Source: JBBSGA01 sp038254585 (GTDB taxonomy: Bacteria; Chloroflexota; Chloroflexia; Chloroflexales; Kallotenuaceae). From it: a stretch of DNA of 5,802 nt. The notes under the pieces are model-generated. The model had not been told where the DNA came from. It did no database searches and worked only from the letters and a program-made list of their open reading frames with translations. Where the stretch lies: positions 1 to 5,802 of the forward strand of contig JBBSGA010000387.1 of the NCBI GenBank assembly GCA_038254585.1, read 5' to 3'. Shown in pieces: positions 1 to 4,767 of the stretch (its first letter is position 1; each line of letters opens with the position of its first letter). The position numbers were made by a program, and so were the translations under genes.

Positions 1-20
1 GCCGGCCGCGCTCGGCCGGC
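1..20. repeat. Perfect GC-rich inverted repeat (8-bp stem, 4-base loop)
   Basis: GCCGGCCG at 1-8 is exactly reverse-complementary to CGGCCGGC at 13-20, with loop CGCT. It could be a terminator stem of a gene to the left or an RNA hairpin. No T-run follows on the plus strand (the next bases are GGCGACTTCAC), and the left flank lies outside the window, so its role cannot be assigned. Confidence 0.5.
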
Positions 21-70
21 GGCGACTTCACGTTCCCGATGCAGGTGGGTAGCGTCAGGGCGGGCTTGCG

Positions 71-81
71 TAAGGAGGTGA
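71..81 (+). promoter_or_regulatory. Orphan extended Shine-Dalgarno-like sequence
   Basis: TAAGGAGGTGA is an 11-base perfect complement to the conserved 3' end of bacterial 16S rRNA (TCACCTCCTTA). It lies about 150 bases before the binding-protein ATG, too far to serve it. The nearest downstream starts are GTG at 78-80, which overlaps the motif, and GTG at 90-92, which leaves an 11-base spacer after AAGGAGG. Both are in the frame that stays open to 269 (59 residues from 90). It may mark a short leader peptide or be a chance match in G/A-rich sequence. Confidence 0.3.
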
Positions 82-217
82 CGAGGCTCGTGGCCGCCGA
101 TACCGGAGCGACAAATGATCCGGCCAATGGAGGTTATCTCCGGGCAACGAGTCTGCCTCGGCAGCCGCAGAGCAGCTTCCTGCACAGGGTGCCAGACCAC
201 GACTGCAGATCTATCAC

Positions 218-226
218 GAAGGAAGG
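218..226 (+). promoter_or_regulatory. Ribosome binding site of the binding-protein gene
   Basis: GAAGGAAGG ends 6 bases before the ATG at 233 and decides that start. A second ATG at 228-230 is out of frame and sits too close to the motif. Confidence 0.75.
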
Positions 227-232
227 TATGCA

Positions 233-1723
233 ATGGATCGCAAGAAGCTTTCCCGCCGCGACTTTCTGAAGGCCACTGCCGCACTCAGTGCAGCGGGGAC
301 CCTCGCCGCCTGCGGTGCCGCTCCTGCTGCGCCCGCCGCTTCGACGCAGGCGCCGGCAGCCGCTGCCGCGACCAGTGCCCCAGCGCTCGCGGCAACCAGC
401 GCTCCCGCGGCTGTGACGTCTGCCCCGGCAGCGGAGGTCGCAACCACTGCTGCCGCGGCCGAAGTCGCAACCACCGCTGCCGCGGCCGAGGTCGCAACTT
501 CTGCCGCGCCGGCCGCCGCGGGCCAGACGACGGTGCGCCTGCTCACAACCCACGGCGTGACGATGTCACCCTTCATACGCAAGTCGCTCGATAAGTTCCT
601 GGCTCAGCATCCCGAGGTCAAGGTCGACTGGGAAGATCTAACCGAAGGCTACTACGATCGGCTGAATGTCCAGCTAGCATCGGGGACGCTGCCGGACGTG
701 GTCAATCTCCGCTCCTTCGACATGTATGACTGGCACAGTCGGGGCAACCTCTATGACATCACGCCCTTCTTGACCGCCGACCCAGATGTCAAGCCGGCCG
801 ATCTGGTAGATGCGATTCTCAAGAGCTGCCAATTCGAGGGCAAGTATTATGGCCTCCCCTACGACGCCTCGGTCATCATCGCGTTCTACAACAAGGATCT
901 CTTCGACAAAGGCGGCGTTCCCTATCCCAAGGATACGTGGACCTGGGATGACATGCATGCGGCGGCCAAGACGCTGACCAAGCCGGATCAGGGGATCTTT
1001 GGCTTTGCTAACGTCCCGCCCTACAACAACTGGCTCGTGGAGCCCTGGGTGCTCAGCAACGGCGGCAAGCTGATCAACGACGAACACACGGAGTGGACGA
1101 TGGTCGGGCCCGAGGCAGAGGGAGCATTGCAGTACATCGTCGATCTGTCCAAGAAGGACAAAGTTGCGCCGGCACCCCAGCCGGGCAGCACGAACGCCGT
1201 GAACCTCTTCGTACTCGGCAAGGGCGCCATGTACGTTAGCGGCCAGTGGGAGATTCCCGGCAACCGGGATGCGGTCAAGGGCTTCAAGTGGGATGTCGTC
1301 GCCTTCCCAACCGGGCCCAAGGGGCACAAGCCGATCACGCATGGCGGCACGTACGTCATGTATGCCAAGACGAAGGTGCCGGAGGCCGCCTGGAAGATCC
1401 AGAAGTGGATCTGCGCGCAGCCCGACTGGCAGGCAAACGTCTACGGTGCCTCCGGCTATTCGATCCCAGCGCTGAAGAAAGTGTCGAGCGATGCCTGGCT
1501 CAAGCCCATCGCCGCCGGTAAGCCGCCCGCGAATGCCAAGGTGGTTCTGGACGAGCTTGACAAGGCCGTTCCGGGATCGCTGTGGCCGAACTTCCAGAAG
1601 ATCTCGAGCATCATGACCGAGGAGCTCGATAAGATCTTCGTGGAAGATGTTCCTGTCAAGCAGGCGCTCGAGACCCTCAAGAAGCGCGCCGACCAGACGA
1701 TCAAGGAAGCCTCGCAGAAGTGA
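233..1723 (+). CDS. Carbohydrate ABC transporter substrate-binding lipoprotein (Tat-exported, family 1 SBP)
   Basis: This 496-residue protein is the extracellular receptor of a sugar importer of the UgpB/MalE-like class (COG1653-type). Residues 7-13 read SRRDFLK, an exact twin-arginine motif. A hydrophobic Ala-rich stretch and lipobox LAAC (24-27) follow, so Cys27 should be lipidated and anchor the protein outside the membrane. Residues 28-97 form a low-complexity Ala/Pro/Thr/Ser tether that includes three 9-residue repeats (67-93). The folded domain starts near residue 99 (TTVRLLTTHG). It shows family hallmarks: GKYYGLPYD (203-211), TWTWDDM (235-241), GKGAMYVSGQWEI (329-341) and HGGTYVMYAK (370-379). 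The start is fixed by the ribosome binding site at 218-226 and by the export signal. Both permease genes follow, confirming the importer role. The ligand cannot be read from sequence; a sugar, glycoside or sugar phosphate is possible. Confidence 0.95.
   Translation: MDRKKLSRRDFLKATAALSAAGTLAACGAAPAAPAASTQAPAAAAATSAPALAATSAPAAVTSAPAAEVATTAAAAEVATTAAAAEVATSAAPAAAGQTTVRLLTTHGVTMSPFIRKSLDKFLAQHPEVKVDWEDLTEGYYDRLNVQLASGTLPDVVNLRSFDMYDWHSRGNLYDITPFLTADPDVKPADLVDAILKSCQFEGKYYGLPYDASVIIAFYNKDLFDKGGVPYPKDTWTWDDMHAAAKTLTKPDQGIFGFANVPPYNNWLVEPWVLSNGGKLINDEHTEWTMVGPEAEGALQYIVDLSKKDKVAPAPQPGSTNAVNLFVLGKGAMYVSGQWEIPGNRDAVKGFKWDVVAFPTGPKGHKPITHGGTYVMYAKTKVPEAAWKIQKWICAQPDWQANVYGASGYSIPALKKVSSDAWLKPIAAGKPPANAKVVLDELDKAVPGSLWPNFQKISSIMTEELDKIFVEDVPVKQALETLKKRADQTIKEASQK
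431..511 (+). repeat. Three tandem 27-bp repeats inside the lipoprotein tether
   Basis: Units lie at 431-457, 458-484 and 485-511. They encode AEVATTAAA, AEVATTAAA and AEVATSAAP. The first two differ at a few third positions, and the third diverges at its end. Shorter TSAPA motifs recur just before them at residues 47-51, 55-59 and 62-66. The in-frame unit length means copy changes would alter tether length without breaking the protein. Confidence 0.85.
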
Positions 1724-1738
1724 CGATCAGTAGGCGCT

Positions 1739-1770
1739 CCACACGGCGCGGCCAGGGCCGCGTCGTGTGG
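1739..1770 (+). promoter_or_regulatory. Intercistronic hairpin between binding-protein and permease genes
   Basis: Bases 1739-1752 pair with 1757-1770 to give a 14-bp GC-rich stem with one G-U pair (1746 with 1763) and a four-base loop CAGG (1753-1756). It starts 15 bases after the stop codon of the binding protein and ends 6 bases before the ribosome binding site of the permease. No T-run follows, so full intrinsic termination is unlikely. In other importer operons such as malE-malF, a structure here protects the upstream message from 3' decay and keeps binding protein in excess over permease. That role is inferred by position and shape. Confidence 0.75.
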
Positions 1771-1776
1771 GCGGTC

Positions 1777-1782
1777 GAAGGA
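1777..1782 (+). promoter_or_regulatory. Ribosome binding site of the first permease gene
   Basis: GAAGGA lies 8 bases before ATG 1791. This favours ATG 1791 over an in-frame GTG at 1767, which lies inside the 3' arm of the hairpin and has no ribosome binding site at a suitable distance. Confidence 0.7.
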
Positions 1783-1790
1783 CGTGTGTA

Positions 1791-2720
1791 ATGGCACTTG
1801 CGCAAGCCGGGCCCCGTATCTCCCCGCGGCGCTCATTCTTCAGAAGCCTGCGCTGGCAGGAGGCCAAGTGGGCCTATATCTTTCTGCTACCCAACCTCGT
1901 GCTCTTCCTGTCGTTTACGGTCTACCCGGTCTTCGCCAGTTTCTACTACAGCCTGAACCGGTGGGATCTGCAGACGCCGATGAAATTTATCGGCCTCGGC
2001 AACTATCGCGCCCTCTTCGCCGATCCGACCTTCCGCAAGGTACTTGGCAACACCCTCTACTTTACCGCGGGGGTTATTCCCTTCCAGACCGTCCTCGGCC
2101 TCCTGATCGCCGTCGGGCTGAATCAGAAGCTGCGCTTCATGACGGTCTACCGGGCAGTCTACTTCGTGCCGGTCGTCACCTCCGCCATCGCCGTTTCGAT
2201 GGTCTGGCAGTGGATGTACCAGCCCGATTTCGGCGTCATCAACTCGATCTTGAGAAACTTCGGCATCGCGGGCCCCAACTGGCTCTTTTCAATCCGCTGG
2301 GCCATGCCGGCTGTGATTCTGATGAGTATCTGGAAGAACGTCGGGTATAGCATCGTGCTCTACCTGGCCGCGCTCCAGGGCGTGCCCGAGGAGTTCTACG
2401 AAGCTGCGACCATCGACGGGGCGAACGCCTGGGGTCGCTTCCGGCGCATTACGCTGCCGCTGATCTCGCCGACCACCTTCTTCATCATCGTGCTCTCCGT
2501 GATCGGCTCGTTTCAGTCCTTCGACCAGGTCTATATTCTGACGCAGGGTGGGCCGGCCCGCGCTACCTCGGTCATCGCGCTCTATCTCTACCAGAACGGC
2601 TTCCAGTACTTTGCAATGGGCTACGCCGCGGCGATTGCCTACGTGCTCTTTGCGCTCCTCTTCGCCCTGACGATCATCCAGTGGTACTACCGGAGGCGTT
2701 GGGTCTTCGGGGAAGAGTGA
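1791..2720 (+). CDS. Sugar ABC transporter permease, MalF/UgpA type
   Basis: This 309-residue inner-membrane protein is one half of the translocation channel of a carbohydrate importer (COG1175-like). About six membrane segments can be seen, near residues 28-50, 86-110, 119-142, 171-196, 226-250 and 275-300. The cytoplasmic EAA loop, which docks on the ATPase, reads EAATIDGANAWGRFRRITLP (204-223) and keeps the Glu-Ala-Ala, the Gly at 210 and the Leu-Pro. Other family marks are FIGLGNY (66-72) in the first periplasmic loop and TQGGP (251-255) after the fifth segment. It lacks the long extra N-terminal and periplasmic parts of E. coli MalF and matches the shorter UgpA/LacF type. It is preceded by a hairpin that may set its expression below that of the binding protein, and is followed after 18 bases by its partner. 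Confidence 0.95.
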   Translation: MALAQAGPRISPRRSFFRSLRWQEAKWAYIFLLPNLVLFLSFTVYPVFASFYYSLNRWDLQTPMKFIGLGNYRALFADPTFRKVLGNTLYFTAGVIPFQTVLGLLIAVGLNQKLRFMTVYRAVYFVPVVTSAIAVSMVWQWMYQPDFGVINSILRNFGIAGPNWLFSIRWAMPAVILMSIWKNVGYSIVLYLAALQGVPEEFYEAATIDGANAWGRFRRITLPLISPTTFFIIVLSVIGSFQSFDQVYILTQGGPARATSVIALYLYQNGFQYFAMGYAAAIAYVLFALLFALTIIQWYYRRRWVFGEE

Positions 2721-2725
2721 GAAGG

Positions 2726-2732
2726 AAGGAGG
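2726..2732 (+). promoter_or_regulatory. Ribosome binding site of the second permease gene
   Basis: AAGGAGG, a near-ideal site, lies 6 bases before ATG 2739 and fills most of the 18-base gap after the preceding stop. Confidence 0.8.
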
Positions 2733-2738
2733 ACACCG

Positions 2739-3632
2739 ATGCAGCGAAGCCGCTCTCTGGCACCTGTGAAACAGGACGCGGTGGTCCGCGCACCCTCCGG
2801 AGCCCTCAGGCGGAATCTGATCGGTCTCGCGCTCCACGCCGTGCTGATCGCCGGCGCCGCGATCATGCTGATCCCTTTCATCTGGATGCTCAGTACTTCG
2901 TTCAAAACGCTGGACCAGGTCTTTACCTTCCCCCCCAAGTGGATCCCGAGCCCGTTTGTCTGGGAGAACTATCCCAAAGCCTTCACCTCCGTCCCATTTG
3001 CGCGCTGGTTCTTCAACTCCTTGAAGATCGCGTCGATGATCACGGTTGGGCAGCTCCTTACCTGTTCGCTGGCCGGGTTCACCTTTGCGCGCATGCGCTT
3101 TCCGGGCCGCAGCGCGATCTTCCTGCTCTACCTCGCCACCATGATGATCCCGCCGCACGTGACGATCATCCCGGTTTTCGTCATGATGAACCGGTTGGGG
3201 CTGGTCGACACGCCGTGGGCGCTGGTCGTGCCCGGCCTGGTCAGCGCCTGGGGCACCTTCTTGTTTCGCCAATACTTTCTAACGATGCCGTCGGAGCTCG
3301 AAGATGCAGCTAAGATCGACGGCTGTAGCTTCTTCCGGATCTACCGCCAGATCTCACTCCCATTGGCGAAGCCCGTTCTCGCGACCCTCGGCATCTTTAC
3401 GTTCATGGGCTCCTGGAACGACTTCCTGGGGCCGCTGATCTTCCTTCAGAGCAAGGACCAGAAGACGCTCACGGTCGGCCTGCTGCAGTTTCGGGCAGAA
3501 TTCCAGGGTATGGGCCAGTGGCCGGTCATGATGGCCGGCGCCGTTATCAGCCTGCTGCCGATCCTGATCGCATTCGTCATCGGCCAGAAGTATTTCGTGC
3601 GCGGGATCGCCCTGACCGGTATCAAGGGCTGA
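2739..3632 (+). CDS. Sugar ABC transporter permease, MalG/UgpE type
   Basis: This 297-residue inner-membrane protein is the second half of the importer channel (COG0395-like). Membrane segments lie near residues 25-50, 92-116, 125-150, 157-180, 210-234 and 264-287. Family marks are MLSTSFKT (50-57) after the first segment, NSLKIA (93-98) at the second and SLAGFTFARM (110-119). The EAA loop is ELEDAAKIDGCSFFRIYRQI (186-205) followed by SLPL; its first position is Asp189 rather than Glu, a common variation. GSWNDFLGPL (224-233) and the C-terminal ending GIALTGIKG (289-297) are also typical of this class. It should form a heterodimer with the preceding permease. No ATPase gene follows, so the channel probably uses an ATPase encoded elsewhere. 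Confidence 0.95.
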   Translation: MQRSRSLAPVKQDAVVRAPSGALRRNLIGLALHAVLIAGAAIMLIPFIWMLSTSFKTLDQVFTFPPKWIPSPFVWENYPKAFTSVPFARWFFNSLKIASMITVGQLLTCSLAGFTFARMRFPGRSAIFLLYLATMMIPPHVTIIPVFVMMNRLGLVDTPWALVVPGLVSAWGTFLFRQYFLTMPSELEDAAKIDGCSFFRIYRQISLPLAKPVLATLGIFTFMGSWNDFLGPLIFLQSKDQKTLTVGLLQFRAEFQGMGQWPVMMAGAVISLLPILIAFVIGQKYFVRGIALTGIKG

Positions 3633-3643
3633 TCAACCCCGAC

Positions 3644-3666
3644 GTCGGCGTTTGCCTGACGCCGGC
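3644..3666 (+). promoter_or_regulatory. Small hairpin between permease and hydrolase genes
   Basis: Bases 3644-3651 (GTCGGCGT) pair with 3659-3666 (ACGCCGGC) to form an 8-bp stem with one G-U pair and a 7-base loop. It lies 12 bases after the permease stop and 18 bases before the next ribosome binding site. No T-run follows, so it looks more like an mRNA processing or stability element than a terminator. Transcription probably reads through into the hydrolase gene. Confidence 0.45.
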
Positions 3667-3683
3667 TCCGCTAAAGAAGGATC

Positions 3684-3689
3684 GAAGGA
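3684..3689 (+). promoter_or_regulatory. Ribosome binding site of the ADP-ribosylglycohydrolase gene
   Basis: GAAGGA lies 7 bases before ATG 3697. An in-frame alternative start at 3652 would lie in the loop of the 3644-3666 hairpin and would add 15 residues (MPDAGSAKEG...) that do not resemble the family. Confidence 0.7.
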
Positions 3690-3696
3690 TACTCCC

Positions 3697-4737
3697 ATGA
3701 TCGAAGACACGGTGCTCTTCAAGAAGGTCTTCGGATGCCTGGCGATCGGCGCCATCGGCGACACGCTTGGCCGGCCGGTCGAAAACTGGCACTACAAGGA
3801 CATCGAGGCACGCTATGGCCGGCTAGAGGATCCCTGGCAGCATATGGAGGGCGGGGACCGCGGCTTCGAGGTCGGCACGGACGACACGGCGCTGGGGCAG
3901 ATCCTCTGCCACTGCTACGCCGACAAAGGCCGCCCGATCTCGGTAGAGGACTACGGCGAGTACTGGCTCAAAGAGATGAATCCGCTCAAGTTCTTCTACT
4001 GCCTGCGCAATACGTACGAGCTCTTGAAGATGGGCTACTCGGCGCGCGTCACCGGCACCTTCAACATCGTGACCGGCTCCGGCTTGATGGCCATCAATCC
4101 CGTGGGCATTTTCAACGCCGGCGATCCCGAGCGCGCCTACGTCGACGGCCTGGATATGTCCTCGCTCGTCCAGCGCGACCTCGATATGTTCATCCCCGGC
4201 GTCATCGCCGCCGCCGTTGCCGAGGCCTTTCGGCCGGGCGCCACCTATGACAGTGTGATCGAGGCTGCAATTCGCGTGGCCCCCTCCAAGCCGATCGTGA
4301 CCTTCGATAAGCGGGACCCCGACAACTTGAAGGACACCTTGATCAAGGCCGTCGAGGTGGCGAGCCGCTACCCTGACGTCTTCTCGGCCCGTGAGGGCCT
4401 CTACGAGAACTGCCTGCAATATCACTCGATCGATCCGCAGGAGGTCTTCGCCCTGACCTTCGGCATCTTCAAGGCCTCCCGCGGCGACACGGCGATGGCT
4501 GTGATCGGCGGGGCCAATACCGGCCGCGACGCCGACACGCTCGGCAGCCTGAACGGGCAGCTGTGTGGCGCGATGAACGGTATCGACTCGGCCCCCCGCG
4601 CGTGGCTGGAGGGGCTGCAGCGGAGCCGCAGCTACGCGGGCCTCCACGAGTCCGCGGTCAGGATGACCGAGCTGCTCGCGGAGCGAACGCGGGCGGCGCG
4701 GCAGCGAGTAACGGAGCTTGAGCAGATGATGGCGTGA
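3697..4737 (+). CDS. ADP-ribosylglycohydrolase (DraG/ARH) family protein
   Basis: This 346-residue protein belongs to the dinuclear-metal ADP-ribosylglycohydrolase fold (ADP_ribosyl_GH, COG1397-like), whose members hydrolyse ADP-ribosyl or related glycosidic bonds. The family opening is GCLAIGAIGDTLGRP (13-27). The first metal motif is GTDDT (60-64), with Thr61, Asp62 and Asp63 as expected ligands. The second is GGANTGRDADTLGSLNGQLC (271-290), with Asp278, Asp280 and Thr281. All expected ligands are present and the length is normal, so it is probably active. There is no signal peptide or membrane segment, which points to the cytoplasm. It lies 64 bases after the permease and is probably co-transcribed. 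This suggests, by inference, that it processes the imported compound, perhaps a ribosyl or nucleoside-like glycoside. A role in removing ADP-ribose from proteins is an alternative, but no ADP-ribosyltransferase is seen in the window. Confidence 0.92.
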   Translation: MIEDTVLFKKVFGCLAIGAIGDTLGRPVENWHYKDIEARYGRLEDPWQHMEGGDRGFEVGTDDTALGQILCHCYADKGRPISVEDYGEYWLKEMNPLKFFYCLRNTYELLKMGYSARVTGTFNIVTGSGLMAINPVGIFNAGDPERAYVDGLDMSSLVQRDLDMFIPGVIAAAVAEAFRPGATYDSVIEAAIRVAPSKPIVTFDKRDPDNLKDTLIKAVEVASRYPDVFSAREGLYENCLQYHSIDPQEVFALTFGIFKASRGDTAMAVIGGANTGRDADTLGSLNGQLCGAMNGIDSAPRAWLEGLQRSRSYAGLHESAVRMTELLAERTRAARQRVTELEQMMA

Positions 4738-4746
4738 TGCGCCATC
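4728..4746 (+). promoter_or_regulatory. Hairpin enclosing the hydrolase stop codon
   Basis: GATGGCG (4728-4734) pairs exactly with CGCCATC (4740-4746). The 5-base loop (4735-4739) contains the TGA stop. There is no T-run. It could modulate coupling to the next gene, whose ribosome binding site starts 8 bases later, or be incidental. Confidence 0.4.
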
Positions 4747-4753
4747 GCACATC

Positions 4754-4760
4754 AGGAGGA
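4754..4760 (+). promoter_or_regulatory. Ribosome binding site of the ferritin-like gene
   Basis: AGGAGGA lies 7 bases before ATG 4768 and identifies this start. The ATG at 4734, overlapping the previous stop, opens a different frame of Arg/Ala/Pro-rich content and is not favoured. Confidence 0.8.
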
Positions 4761-4767
4761 GAGGCCG

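Larger units (their letters stand above)
1..232. other. Leader region upstream of the importer operon, no convincing gene
   Basis: No confident coding region is seen here. In plus-strand frame 1 the first stop is TGA at 79-81, and in frame 2 it is TAG at 50-52. Frame 3 stays open from the left edge to the stop ending at 269, but its translation is Arg/Ala-rich and resembles no family I know. It would also overlap the binding-protein start by 37 bases. The region may hold the tail of an upstream gene, the operon promoter and a 5' untranslated leader. I could not find a convincing -35/-10 pair or a LacI-type operator palindrome. The palindrome at 1-20 and the Shine-Dalgarno-like string at 71-81 are listed separately. 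Confidence 0.5.

Noticed and set aside
71..81. Possible antisense 3' end of a 16S rRNA gene
   Set aside because: Only the 11 bases complementary to the 3' tail match; the following bases do not continue into the conserved 16S terminal sequence.
674..1342. Minus-strand open frame of 222 codons opposite the binding protein
   Set aside because: It lies wholly within the binding-protein gene, with no ribosome binding site or family resemblance noticed.
1767..1790. Upstream GTG start for the first permease
   Set aside because: It lies inside a stable hairpin without a well-placed ribosome binding site, while ATG 1791 has GAAGGA 8 bases upstream.
2289..3272. Minus-strand open frame of 327 codons opposite the two permeases
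   Set aside because: Its product is a charged Arg/Asp/Glu/His/Gly-rich string, the mirror of hydrophobic membrane codons, while the plus strand encodes two clear permeases.
3652..3696. Upstream start extending the hydrolase by 15 residues
   Set aside because: The extra residues do not resemble the family N-terminus, and ATG 3697 has a well-spaced ribosome binding site.
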